A DNA stretch of 23,112 bases from a virus. Made by a program: the position numbers and the translations under genes. Below are positions 11,775 to 19,456 of the stretch, piece by piece. How positions within the stretch are numbered: position 1 is the first letter of the stretch; the number at the start of each line of letters is the position of its first letter. Location: IMG/VR virus record IMGVR_UViG_3300047167_000015, positions 1 through 23,112 of that record, one strand, 5' to 3'. The notes beneath the pieces are model-generated. The model did no database searches and was not told where the DNA came from. It worked only from the letters and a program-made list of their open reading frames with translations.

Positions 11775-12041
11775 ATGGAAACTAAAGAAGAAGGGTTTTT
11801 CGATTTCCTTCTAGGTTACAGGAAAACCTTGGCATGGGTGAGCTTATTCATTATTTCCATCATTTTTAGGCTCAAGGGCTATATTGATGGCGGCCAGTTT
11901 GTAGATCTAACCAAAGCGACTTTCCTAGGATTTATCACGGGAAACCTAGGAGAACATCTCGGTAACCTCGGTAAGTCTTACTTTAATAGTAAGACCTTGC
12001 CTCCAGCCATCAAAGAAGTCGTAAGTAAAGTAGAAAGATAA
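11775..12041 (+). CDS. Small membrane protein, possibly holin-like (88 aa)
   Basis: AGAGGCG lies upstream of the ATG. The product has an acidic, soluble N-terminus, a transmembrane helix (about 18-33, TLAWVSLFIISIIF), and a second weaker hydrophobic stretch (about 46-60, TKATFLGFITGNLG) before a basic C-terminus. The size and layout would suit a phage holin or accessory membrane protein, but no holin signature is identifiable. It leads a cluster of membrane-associated genes (11775-13653) behind two promoters. Confidence 0.6.
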   Translation: METKEEGFFDFLLGYRKTLAWVSLFIISIIFRLKGYIDGGQFVDLTKATFLGFITGNLGEHLGNLGKSYFNSKTLPPAIKEVVSKVER

Positions 12042-12043
12042 AT

Positions 12044-12169
12044 ATGAAAAACAAATATAATTGGCTTGTAGCTATCTTGGTTCTTGTCTGTATCGGAAAC
12101 GCGTGGTGGAGGCTTTATAAGACCTATCATCAGCTGTTTGACAAACCTCAGCAATGTAGGGTTAAATAG
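12044..12169 (+). CDS. Very small single-span membrane protein (41 aa)
   Basis: The ATG follows the preceding TAA by 2 nt, with AAGATAAAT upstream. The product begins MKNKYNWLVAILVLVCIG, a basic start followed by one transmembrane helix (about 6-20), then WWRLYKTYHQLFDK. The Cys in LVLVC is not in a lipobox context. Tight packing on both sides supports the gene. It could be a small lysis-cluster protein. Confidence 0.55.
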   Translation: MKNKYNWLVAILVLVCIGNAWWRLYKTYHQLFDKPQQCRVK

Positions 12170-12170
12170 T

Positions 12171-12476
12171 ATGTGGACTAAGGTTAAGGCCGTTGCGGCC
12201 AGTATTTGGACAGATGTAGTTGATACATATAAACGCACCAAAGTTTTTCTTCTAGGGATTTTGGCTCTCGTCGTTTATATTGAATGGCAGAAGATTAAAA
12301 CTACTTGGCTTGTAAAAAGCGGACAAGCCGAAGTCAAATCAGATAACAAGCAAGATGCTTCACTGACTAAGACGGAACAGGTAGACAATCAACAAGCTGA
12401 AGCCCTTGTTGCTCAGGCAAATCAACTACCTTCAACCGAACAACCAGTTACTGAAGACTGGTATAAAAAAGATTAA
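12171..12476 (+). CDS. Single-span membrane protein with a polar tail (101 aa)
   Basis: The ATG at 12171 is preferred to the TTG-opened frame upstream, because it directly follows the small membrane gene. The N-terminal part (about 1-22) is amphipathic, a transmembrane helix (KVFLLGILALVVYIEW, 24-39) follows, and the rest is a polar, Gln/Ala-rich tail (VDNQQAEALVAQANQLPSTE). The layout is like inner-membrane spanins or small anchored regulators, but the tail is shorter than usual and the identity is unproven. Confidence 0.6.
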   Translation: MWTKVKAVAASIWTDVVDTYKRTKVFLLGILALVVYIEWQKIKTTWLVKSGQAEVKSDNKQDASLTKTEQVDNQQAEALVAQANQLPSTEQPVTEDWYKKD

Positions 12477-12478
12477 TT

Positions 12479-13264
12479 ATGAATATTTTTTATGTTTATT
12501 TACATATTGATCCCAGAAGTAATCAAGTTAGATATGTGGGGAAGGGTAAAGAAAATAGAGCTTTTACTTTAACTCATAGAAGTGCACGCCATAAGAATTG
12601 GATTAATAAATTAAAATCTCTTGGTCTTATTCCTATTATACAAATAATAGAAAATAATCTTTCTGAAGAGGAAGCCTTTAGTAAAGAAAAATATCTTATA
12701 GCTGAATATAGAAGTAGGAATGTTGATCTAACCAATTTAACAGATGGAGGAGAGGGTATATCCGGTTACAAACATACTCAAGAAACACGTAAAAAAGTTG
12801 CAGAGGCAGGAAAAGGACGAACGGTTACTGACGAGACGAGAGAAAAGATATCCAAGGGATTGATAGGTAAAAAACGCAGCCAAGAAACTAAAGATAAGAT
12901 ATCTCTATTACACAAAGGAAGACCTTCTTGGCATAAGGGAAAGGTACGATCAGAAGAATTTAAAAACAAAGTAAGTGCTAGCAAACGGGGTAAACCACAA
13001 ACACAAAAAGCTCGTCAGAGCAGTATCTCTAATAGTTCTTTTAAGAAAGGATTTATACCCTGGAACAAGGGAATGTTGGGCTGGAATAGTGGAAGCGATA
13101 ACTATAGGTCCAAAGAGGTTATTGATATAAATACCGGTTTTATATGGATTTCTTTGACTCAAGCAGCGGAAGTTTATGGGATGTCTTTCAGAACACTGCA
13201 TAATTGGTTAACAGGTATTTCCCCAAATAAAAGCTCGTTACGTTACGTAAAGGATGTTGTATGA
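12479..13264 (+). CDS. GIY-YIG homing endonuclease with NUMOD3 repeats
   Basis: The N-terminal GIY-YIG domain has YVY at 5-7 and YVG at 19-21, followed by the conserved Arg near 27. Then come repeated NUMOD3-type units (GYKHTQETRKKVAEAGKGR, ETREKISKGLIGKKRS, and others to about residue 180), which contact DNA. The end is an IENR-type helix-turn-helix (NTGFIWISLTQAAEVYGMS). This is the SegA-like free-standing homing endonuclease layout. There is no ribosome site, and the 3' end overlaps the next gene by 4 nt. It separates membrane genes that otherwise form a series. Confidence 0.9.
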   Translation: MNIFYVYLHIDPRSNQVRYVGKGKENRAFTLTHRSARHKNWINKLKSLGLIPIIQIIENNLSEEEAFSKEKYLIAEYRSRNVDLTNLTDGGEGISGYKHTQETRKKVAEAGKGRTVTDETREKISKGLIGKKRSQETKDKISLLHKGRPSWHKGKVRSEEFKNKVSASKRGKPQTQKARQSSISNSSFKKGFIPWNKGMLGWNSGSDNYRSKEVIDINTGFIWISLTQAAEVYGMSFRTLHNWLTGISPNKSSLRYVKDVV

Positions 13265-13653
13265 AAAAAATATTTTTAATTTTATTTCTGATTTTATTCG
13301 CTGAAAATAGCTGTTTCGCGAATTGCGATTGGAAAACAGGAATCACTCCCGGACCTAATCATACGTTTATCTATACAGAATCCTGTCATTTGGCTGTAGG
13401 CCAACTCGTTTCTGATTCGGCTGTCAAGGATAAACAGATTTCCGATCTTACTACCGCTTTGGACTTAAAGAACGCTGCTTTGGTTATTGCTGATCAACGA
13501 ACCGCTTTGTGGGAAAAAACGAGTGATGACCAGCTTATGCGCTTAAACACTATGCAGGCAGACCAACACCATGATAATACGCTGGCATTCGCCCTCGGTG
13601 TTGCCACCACGTTTCTAGCCGCCTACGCTGCAGGACAGATTATTCACCGCTAA
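13261..13653 (+). CDS. Exported protein with signal peptide, cysteine pair and C-terminal membrane helix (130 aa)
   Basis: A Sec signal peptide (1-20, cleavage after CFA) is followed by a soluble part with C22 and C42, which could form a disulphide. A heptad helix (about 53-100, KDKQISDLTTALDLKNAAL) comes next, and a C-terminal hydrophobic helix (about 106-126, NTLAFALGVATTFLAAYAAG) with a short basic end. From memory similar proteins are found in phage lysis regions. The topology would suit a protein anchored in the inner membrane with its coil in the periplasm, spanin-like, but the class is not established. AAAGGATG lies in the end of the GIY-YIG gene. Its stop overlaps the convergent gene by 14 nt. 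Confidence 0.65.
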   Translation: MKKIFLILFLILFAENSCFANCDWKTGITPGPNHTFIYTESCHLAVGQLVSDSAVKDKQISDLTTALDLKNAALVIADQRTALWEKTSDDQLMRLNTMQADQHHDNTLAFALGVATTFLAAYAAGQIIHR

Positions 13654-14155
13654 CAGGTTTGTAGCCTTTAGATAAAATGTAATTATAAACGTCTTTTGGC
13701 GTCATACTTGAAGAATTTAAGTTTGTTCCGTTAATTTGATTTAACATGTCGACAACTAATTCTGAACAAACAAAACTATTTGCGTTGTAAAATGGATTTT
13801 TGACATTTTTACCAAAAAGTCTCATTAATAATACCCAAGCAAAACCAAATATTTGTCCCACCCCATAAGGCAATCCAACCTTATCAATTGCATTTTGAAT
13901 CAATGTTTGTTTTTGATTACTTTGTAATGGAATTTCAAATTCATAACAGACTATTTCTTTAGAATCAAAAAGAATTTGTCCCACAAAATTAACTGAAAGT
14001 CCTGATGATTGAAAAATTTCCCATCTGTTGGCATACGTATTATAATATTTTATGTACGCATGAGAAAAATTAGACCAAGTTACAAGTCTAATTAGCCAAG
14101 AAAATGGCTCAAAAAAAGATTTAGGTCTTGAAAAACCAATTACAATACTATCCAT
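13640..14155 (-). CDS. YiiX-like permuted papain-fold (NlpC/P60-type) protein (171 aa)
   Basis: The ATG at 14155 (MDSIVIGFSRPK) has a weak GGAA upstream and follows the previous stop by 1 nt; an ATG four codons earlier is an alternative. The order of motifs is that of permuted papain-fold proteins: H32 in NFSHAYIKYY first, an acidic strand (WEIFQSSG), and a nucleophile C130 in SFVCSELVVDML. A membrane-like stretch (QIFGFAWVLLMRLFG) lies between them. Members hydrolyse amide or ester bonds, sometimes acting on the cell wall. In phages they are often of unknown use. It is the last gene of the virion operon. No signal peptide is present. Confidence 0.7.
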   Translation of the reverse strand: MDSIVIGFSRPKSFFEPFSWLIRLVTWSNFSHAYIKYYNTYANRWEIFQSSGLSVNFVGQILFDSKEIVCYEFEIPLQSNQKQTLIQNAIDKVGLPYGVGQIFGFAWVLLMRLFGKNVKNPFYNANSFVCSELVVDMLNQINGTNLNSSSMTPKDVYNYILSKGYKPVSGE

Positions 14156-14156
14156 A

Positions 14157-14657
14157 TTAGGTTCCATTTGTTAAATAATTTTGGAGTTCTTGCGAGTACG
14201 TATTGATTGTTTCTTGTGTTATCAAGCTACTGGGAGTCAGTGCTTGAATTAAACTCAATGCGGTTTCTATAGACCCCGACGATAAAAGTGCCTGAATGGG
14301 GGCTAGCTGTTCTGCGACTTGCACTATTTGAGCTGTTGTTAAATTTGCAACTCTATTTGCGGCACCAAATTGAGAAATTATACTCATGCCAAAAGCAATA
14401 TCTTTATTAATTTGATTTATGGCAATTTGTAAAGGTGTTAAAGAATTTACGTAAGCCGCCATAATTGAATTTAAATTTGTTTGATCTGTGGAAGATAGAA
14501 CATCACTAAAGAACAAAGACACTTCCATGGTTGGACCAGACCCAGAAGTTTCTATATTAACTATAGGGGTAACAATTGTACTTGCTTGTATGGTTTCAAT
14601 TAAAATAGTGGGATAATCAACTTGTTGAATAAAATTGTATTCAGTCATAGTAGGCAT
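14157..14657 (-). CDS. Small phage structural or fibre-associated protein (166 aa)
   Basis: The stop-start junction TAATG couples it to the previous gene. The first half is beta-rich with isoleucine/threonine strands. The second half is alanine-rich and helical (IAFGMSIISQFGAANRVANL, IQALLSSGSIETALSLIQAL), a pattern I recall from small proteins next to phage tail-fibre genes. No catalytic motif or signal peptide is present. Its position between a fibre protein and the YiiX-like gene suggests a late, virion-related role. Confidence 0.65.
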   Translation of the reverse strand: MPTMTEYNFIQQVDYPTILIETIQASTIVTPIVNIETSGSGPTMEVSLFFSDVLSSTDQTNLNSIMAAYVNSLTPLQIAINQINKDIAFGMSIISQFGAANRVANLTTAQIVQVAEQLAPIQALLSSGSIETALSLIQALTPSSLITQETINTYSQELQNYLTNGT

Positions 14658-15598
14658 TATGCTATCCTCATCACGTCAAAGTTTAGACCTGTTATGGTAA
14701 TGGTCCCCGCGCTAGTTGAAGCCGTGATTGCAATAGCCTGAGATCCATTGACGGTTACAATTTTGTTTGTGCTAATCGACATATTTTGAAAAGCGTCAAA
14801 AGCTCCAGTTCCCGTTGGCATAGCAGTCCTTAAAGTATCTGTCTGAGCGGTGCCCCCCACGCTTATTTGCACTCTCAATATGTTTCCTGCTGCACTTGAT
14901 GCGGTAATGTTGCAGCTAGAAATAACGAGGTAAGTACCAGCGGCAGGTGTTACGGTTGCGCCACCTATGGTTCCTGCGGTTGTGCTGATTGTAAGAGCGC
15001 TTGAACTATTAACTTCATTGTAGTAAACTCCACCGACAATGGTTTGACCGCTATTAATAGAAAGTGGCGCACCTGCTACTGAAGTTGCTAAGCCAGTATC
15101 TTGTATGTTGATTGCTGTCAGTTGAGTAGGAGTTACTTGAGAAACAATATTGTTATAGCCACCAGCAGAAAAAACAATGTTGTCTGTTCCTCCACTTGCC
15201 ACGTTGACATCGCTTACGAGCCATAAAGCACTAGAGCCAGAAACACGGGTGGCATTGCTCAAATATGTTGCTACAAATCCATTTGCAAAAACGGTTAAAG
15301 CTCCTGTTGCGCCATTTGCATTTGTCAAGTTGTATGCCAAACTTGCAGAAGTGCTCGCACTCGAATTGGTTATGTTTGCGCCTATTGGTCCAGCCGCACT
15401 ACCTACGATTTGTAAAGCCGATGTAGGAGTATTGGTGCCGATTCCCAATCGTATGTTGGTGTTGTCCCAAAATAGGTTGGCGTTGTTTTGAACTAAAGCT
15501 GTTGCTGAACCTTGGAATATAACGCTTCCAGGCGTGTATGGACTATAAAGAGATTGAATTGTATCTGTAGCAGTCGTGTAAGGGTCATTTGCAGCCAT
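14657..15598 (-). CDS. Tail-fibre-like protein (313 aa)
   Basis: The N-terminal part contains RLGIGTNTPTSALQIVG (about 50-66), a beta-helix motif typical of trimeric phage fibre shafts and heads. It is followed by Gly/Ala/Ser-rich, beta-type sequence. The C-terminal third (about 195-313) is a jelly-roll type unit (GGVYYNEVNSSSALTIS to ISTNKIVTVNGSQAI) that could be a receptor- or host-binding head. A GAGGG site lies before the ATG, whose first base follows the stop of the upstream gene. The identity as a fibre or baseplate protein is inferred from sequence style and location. Confidence 0.75.
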   Translation of the reverse strand: MAANDPYTTATDTIQSLYSPYTPGSVIFQGSATALVQNNANLFWDNTNIRLGIGTNTPTSALQIVGSAAGPIGANITNSSASTSASLAYNLTNANGATGALTVFANGFVATYLSNATRVSGSSALWLVSDVNVASGGTDNIVFSAGGYNNIVSQVTPTQLTAINIQDTGLATSVAGAPLSINSGQTIVGGVYYNEVNSSSALTISTTAGTIGGATVTPAAGTYLVISSCNITASSAAGNILRVQISVGGTAQTDTLRTAMPTGTGAFDAFQNMSISTNKIVTVNGSQAIAITASTSAGTITITGLNFDVMRIA

Positions 15599-17224
15599 TT
15601 AACTACCCTCAAAAACATTCACGGTAATATTAGATGCCGCAATAAGATAAAGAGTTACATTTGCAGAAAATGCAAAAGATCTAGTTTGACCTTGATAAAT
15701 GGGAGTTCCGTTTGCCGTAGTAACTGCGCTTGAAGCTCCAAAATAAATTGTTCCGTTAGACGGCGTTATCATTAACATTTTACGATTTGTAAAATTTGTC
15801 CCGCTTACATTTGCTGCTAAAGCAGTCGTTTCCACTGTAATATTTCCGCTGGATATAGCGGTATTGATTATATCAGCTACATCCAATTGAGAATTGTAAG
15901 AACCGATCGCATTACCCGATCCATCTTGAGTTTTACTATTAACTGTCCCTATTGGGTTTGTTCCAGTAGGAAGAGGGGTGTTTGGCGAAAAAGCAACCAC
16001 AATTGCAGTGTTATTTGCACCTGCGGCAGTAGCGCCTGCGACAATATTCATTGTGGTGGAAGAAGTTTGAGAAGAGCCGTCTACAAGTTTTATGGAATTG
16101 GCAACGTATATATTTGAAGGATTTTGGGATTGAATTAATCGAATTGTAGCTGTACCGGTAATAGGTTGAGTCGCTCTTACCCTAAAATTAGTCTTACCTG
16201 CTAAACTAAGAGAGCCCGCTATATTTCCAGTAAAAGTATTTAAATAAGCAGCACTACCAATTTGATGAATAGTGTGAGCAATCCAATTTGCGCCGCTATC
16301 AACAGAAACTTCAGTTTCAAGAGTTCCTGTCCAAGTACCGGAAATTTCAACCATACCCGTTTCTATTCCGGCGGTAGAAACTGCAAAAACAGAACCGGCT
16401 GTAGGAGTGCCAGAATACCAAACCTGTCCGTTGTATTCAGTGGTAGGCGTGCTACCTGTATCTTGGGTTGTTATTGTGCCCGTAACAAATGTGTCGGTAG
16501 CGGCAACCTCGCTAACATTCAATGCACCATTAGTAGACGTTAGCGCATTTCCAACGCCGTCATTCAAATAAGAAGTAACTAAAACGTTTGCTGCATTGGC
16601 CGAGTAAGGCATCATTATGTATGGAGCGGTAGAACCATAAATGTTAACTGTTGCGCTGCCAGAAGTATAGGAGCTAAATTGAACAGTAATAGTGCTAGAA
16701 GTAGCCAAACCCACTACACGGTAATTTCCATTCGCAGTAATGGAAGCAGCTATAGGACTAGAGTTTGTATTAAAAACCCCCAAAACTCTTGCCTGAGATG
16801 GAGTATTTTCTATGACAACAAGTGTTCCAACAAAACCAGATCCAGAAACATCAATGTTGACGGAAGCGGTGCCTTGTAACGTTAAATTTACAGTTTGTCC
16901 AGTACCCGTTAAAGTGCCAGTAGCAATAATGTTATTTGGAGGGGCGGTAGACCCTACATTGACGATTAAACGCGAAGAAGAATCTAATTGAATTGCCGAT
17001 TGCTGACCGCTAGTTAAGCTTGGAGTTGTAGAATTATATTGACCACCAATAAGAATCGAGTTTAAAGCTGCAGTGCCGGGAGCTACTGGTCCTTCCGATG
17101 GATTAATAACCTTGAGCTGTCCAATCGAAGTTACATCTGCGTAATTGTCTGGAAGTCCGCTACTAGAGCTAACGCCACCTACACGAACAGGTAATGTATC
17201 GTTTACTCCGGTCAAGTCGGCCAT
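15599..17224 (-). CDS. Large modular virion protein A (541 aa)
   Basis: Entirely beta-type, threonine/alanine/serine-rich and without cysteine, as is usual for fibre or baseplate proteins. It has an N-terminal cassette GPVAPGTAALNSILIGGQYN (about 40-60) continuing into SGQQSAIQLDSSSRLIV, which recurs in protein B. A beta-sandwich unit (about 95-205) follows, then a linker DGVGNALTSTNGALNV. A second similar unit (about 245-375, containing EISGTWTGTLETEVSVD and NFRVRATQPITGTATI) comes next, then DGSGNAIGSYNSQLDV and a C-terminal domain. The repeats suggest growth by duplication. It lies between the two other virion proteins in the late operon. No enzyme motif is visible. Confidence 0.75.
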   Translation of the reverse strand: MADLTGVNDTLPVRVGGVSSSSGLPDNYADVTSIGQLKVINPSEGPVAPGTAALNSILIGGQYNSTTPSLTSGQQSAIQLDSSSRLIVNVGSTAPPNNIIATGTLTGTGQTVNLTLQGTASVNIDVSGSGFVGTLVVIENTPSQARVLGVFNTNSSPIAASITANGNYRVVGLATSSTITVQFSSYTSGSATVNIYGSTAPYIMMPYSANAANVLVTSYLNDGVGNALTSTNGALNVSEVAATDTFVTGTITTQDTGSTPTTEYNGQVWYSGTPTAGSVFAVSTAGIETGMVEISGTWTGTLETEVSVDSGANWIAHTIHQIGSAAYLNTFTGNIAGSLSLAGKTNFRVRATQPITGTATIRLIQSQNPSNIYVANSIKLVDGSSQTSSTTMNIVAGATAAGANNTAIVVAFSPNTPLPTGTNPIGTVNSKTQDGSGNAIGSYNSQLDVADIINTAISSGNITVETTALAANVSGTNFTNRKMLMITPSNGTIYFGASSAVTTANGTPIYQGQTRSFAFSANVTLYLIAASNITVNVFEGS

Positions 17225-18276
17225 ATTATTTTACTACCTTAGCTTGGTTGATTGCCTTCAATTGTTACGTAAACGTCAAAAGCAAGTAAATCTAAATTTG
17301 TTATAATAACAGAGACAGTATTTCCAGCAACAATAGTGGGGGGAGCGACAACGGTGATATCAATGTTTGGGTTTGCAGTACTATTAAATCCTGCAAATAT
17401 AGTTGAGCCATTGTTTTGAACTACAGCTTTAATTTTGCCAGAAGCTGAAGCCCAAACTCTTTCAAAACTAAAAGTATGAGACGCTGGAACCGTATAAGTA
17501 ATTGTTGCAGATGCTCCAGCTGGTAAAGCCGCAGAAGTTCCATAATATTGGATATTGGTTCCAGGAACACTAGAAACAACTGTAACCGGCACTGGGTTAG
17601 CAGTAGTAACGTTTGCTCCGCTAACTGCTAAGTTTGCAGCTACTCGAAGTGTTTGAGAACCTGTTACACCATTATTAAAATCTGCAGCCCCTGTAGCATT
17701 TCCAATTTCAGCTGCAACCCTTAAAGTTGTAGCGCCAACGGTACCCCAGTTTTCGTCATAAGGGAGAGTTACTGGAACGGTATTAGTAATGTAAGCGTTA
17801 ACGCCCATTACTTCAGTGCCGGTCGGAGCTGTACCGTAAGCCGAAATGGCAGATGTAATTTGGTTAGTACCATCTGTAATAGTAGTAAAAATTGGATTTG
17901 TTTTACTGACTGCGGACCCAAGGAAATATTGTAAATCAACGTTAGTATTACCCGCAAGGTCAGTCACCAAAAGGACTTGATCTCCGCTAGTATAACGAGC
18001 AGCATTTAACGTTCCTTCAGCTAAACCAACAAGGGCTCCAAAGTTATTTGTAGAAGGAGCAGCGTTATTGTTAGTCAAAGTTCCAACAAAAGACCAAGGT
18101 GCAGAACCTTGTTGAACAGTCCAAGTTCCAGATTGTACGGCGCTGACTTGTAAAGCTCCTGTTGATGTAAGCTGTAAGGCAGATTGTTGACCGTTTGTTA
18201 AGGTGATACCGGCAGCAGTATAAACTCCACCAACTAAAGAAGAATATGAAGCTGCAGTACCGGGAGCTACTGGTCC
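17067..18276. repeat. Near-identical 26-bp segments in virion genes A and B
   Basis: The 26 bases at 17067-17092 and 18251-18276 differ at one position. They encode the GPVAPGTAA part of the shared cassette. They mark a fairly recent duplication or gene conversion between the two genes. Confidence 0.85.
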
Positions 18277-18501
18277 GTTATTTGGGCTTACAGTTTGTAA
18301 CCAGTAAGTGGTGCTTAAAAGTTGGTCACCAATTGCATTTCCGGAAATATCTTTGATGATGCTTGAAAAACTGCCGTGGGTATCAACAGCTGCAATTTGC
18401 GTAGTTGGATTTGTAGCGTCTCCAACATTAACGATTACACTTTGATAAGTTACTTGCCCTGTTAATTCTGTTCTAATGGGAAGGGCACTATTAAAATCCA
18501 T
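17239..18501 (-). CDS. Large modular virion protein B (420 aa)
   Basis: AGGAG lies 7 nt before the ATG. It is beta-rich and Thr/Asn/Val-rich. It shares with protein A the cassette GPVAPGTAA...LVGGVY...LTNGQQSALQL (about 75-115) and a GNAIG linker. The DNA of one stretch is nearly identical (25 of 26 bases). The C-terminal region (about 310-420: GASATITYTVPASHTFSFER to VSVIITNLDLLAFDVYVTIE) resembles the C-terminal domain of protein C (19457-20344), so a jelly-roll-type domain is shared. It is probably a fibre, baseplate or decoration protein, not more precisely assignable. Confidence 0.75.
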   Translation of the reverse strand: MDFNSALPIRTELTGQVTYQSVIVNVGDATNPTTQIAAVDTHGSFSSIIKDISGNAIGDQLLSTTYWLQTVSPNNGPVAPGTAASYSSLVGGVYTAAGITLTNGQQSALQLTSTGALQVSAVQSGTWTVQQGSAPWSFVGTLTNNNAAPSTNNFGALVGLAEGTLNAARYTSGDQVLLVTDLAGNTNVDLQYFLGSAVSKTNPIFTTITDGTNQITSAISAYGTAPTGTEVMGVNAYITNTVPVTLPYDENWGTVGATTLRVAAEIGNATGAADFNNGVTGSQTLRVAANLAVSGANVTTANPVPVTVVSSVPGTNIQYYGTSAALPAGASATITYTVPASHTFSFERVWASASGKIKAVVQNNGSTIFAGFNSTANPNIDITVVAPPTIVAGNTVSVIITNLDLLAFDVYVTIEGNQPS

Positions 18502-18516
18502 GAAATTCTCCTATTA

Positions 18517-19197
18517 TTATACGTACTTAAAAGTGTATTTTTTTGAAATTGTCTTATATCTTGTGGGATACTTTAATACGCAATGAATTCTTCTTTTATC
18601 TACTTTAAATTTATCAGCAGCATCCTGAAGAAGTTCGAATATCTCTCCAGTTTCTATACAAATAAAAGGTTTGCCACCTTTTTTAGCAGCTCTTTTTAAC
18701 TTAGAATCCCTATCGTTTGCTAATTTTTTTAATCTATTAGAACAATCCGATTTCCATTTTCTCACATCTTTGGAATCAGATTTTACCCATTGGTTAAATC
18801 CATCCGTATTTAAGTGAGCTGTTATATTCTTCACCCACTCAGGATTGGAATAGTATTTTTCCATGCTTACACGCCAACGATTTCTGGATTCCTCACTCAT
18901 GATATCTCCAGCCATGCCACCCTTGGCTTGGTTGTATCCAAAATTTCTACTGGTAGCATGGAATTTTGCAATGTATTCTATTTCTTTCAATTCAGCTTCT
19001 ACTTTAGACAAACCGGTCTCTAAAGTTTCCCAGATAAAATTACAACCATATTTATGCATAGCCCTATGGAATATTTTATTACTATTACTATTAGTGTGCC
19101 ACTCATGCTCTTTACGACGTTCATCAATAGTTTTTTTGGTCATACCGATGTAGACTTTTCCAGAGGGGCTTGTTGCTTTATATATTAAGTAAAACAT
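18517..19197 (-). CDS. GIY-YIG homing endonuclease (226 aa)
   Basis: The N-terminal domain has YLIY (3-6) and VYIGMTK (15-21), with the conserved Arg at 27-28 in DERRKEHEWHT. Further GIY-YIG landmarks include ELKEIEYIAKFHA (the catalytic Glu region), then a helical linker with many Lys. A C-terminal helix-turn-helix unit (EIFELLQDAADKFKVDKRR) like NUMOD/IENR completes the layout. No ribosome site lies before the ATG, as is common in free-standing homing genes. It separates virion protein B from the small coiled-coil gene. Confidence 0.88.
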   Translation of the reverse strand: MFYLIYKATSPSGKVYIGMTKKTIDERRKEHEWHTNSNSNKIFHRAMHKYGCNFIWETLETGLSKVEAELKEIEYIAKFHATSRNFGYNQAKGGMAGDIMSEESRNRWRVSMEKYYSNPEWVKNITAHLNTDGFNQWVKSDSKDVRKWKSDCSNRLKKLANDRDSKLKRAAKKGGKPFICIETGEIFELLQDAADKFKVDKRRIHCVLKYPTRYKTISKKYTFKYV

Positions 19198-19231
19198 AAT
19201 AATTACAGTACATTAGATATTTTTATATCCA

Positions 19232-19420
19232 TCAAACCTTATTTTTGTTTTCTGTCATCTTAGCCAAAAGCTCCTGCTCTTTAAGAATCGATATTTCAAT
19301 ACTTTTTTGCAATCGATCGACCTGTTCTTGGATCTCTAAAACACGCAATTCTTGCTCTTCCCTAGCGGCATTAACTCGCTTATATTCAACTTGGAGTTTT
19401 TTCAATTCATATGCGTTCAT
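19232..19420 (-). CDS. Small coiled-coil protein (62 aa)
   Basis: AAGGTG precedes the ATG. Nearly the whole product is one heptad coiled coil (KKLQVEYKRVNAAREEQELR to SILKEQELLAKMTENK), which would form a dimer or trimer. It lies between virion protein C and the GIY-YIG gene, so a structural or assembly role is likely. No family is recognised. Confidence 0.65.
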   Translation of the reverse strand: MNAYELKKLQVEYKRVNAAREEQELRVLEIQEQVDRLQKSIEISILKEQELLAKMTENKNKV

Positions 19421-19456
19421 AAAACACCTTGCTTTAAAGATTAGGCTTACACTAAT

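Noticed and set aside
12044-12169. Lipoprotein (o-spanin) signal in the 41-aa membrane protein
   Set aside because: The residue before the Cys in LVLVC is Val and the tail is very short, so the lipobox rule is not met.
13123-13131. TGATATAAA inside the GIY-YIG gene
   Set aside because: It encodes conserved-looking residues of the IENR unit and lies 130 nt before the next start. It could be used but cannot be told from chance.
15867-15875. TGATATAAT on the - strand inside virion gene A
   Set aside because: It falls in coding DNA about 270 nt before the next gene and reads as ordinary codons. A chance match is likely, unlike the intergenic copies.
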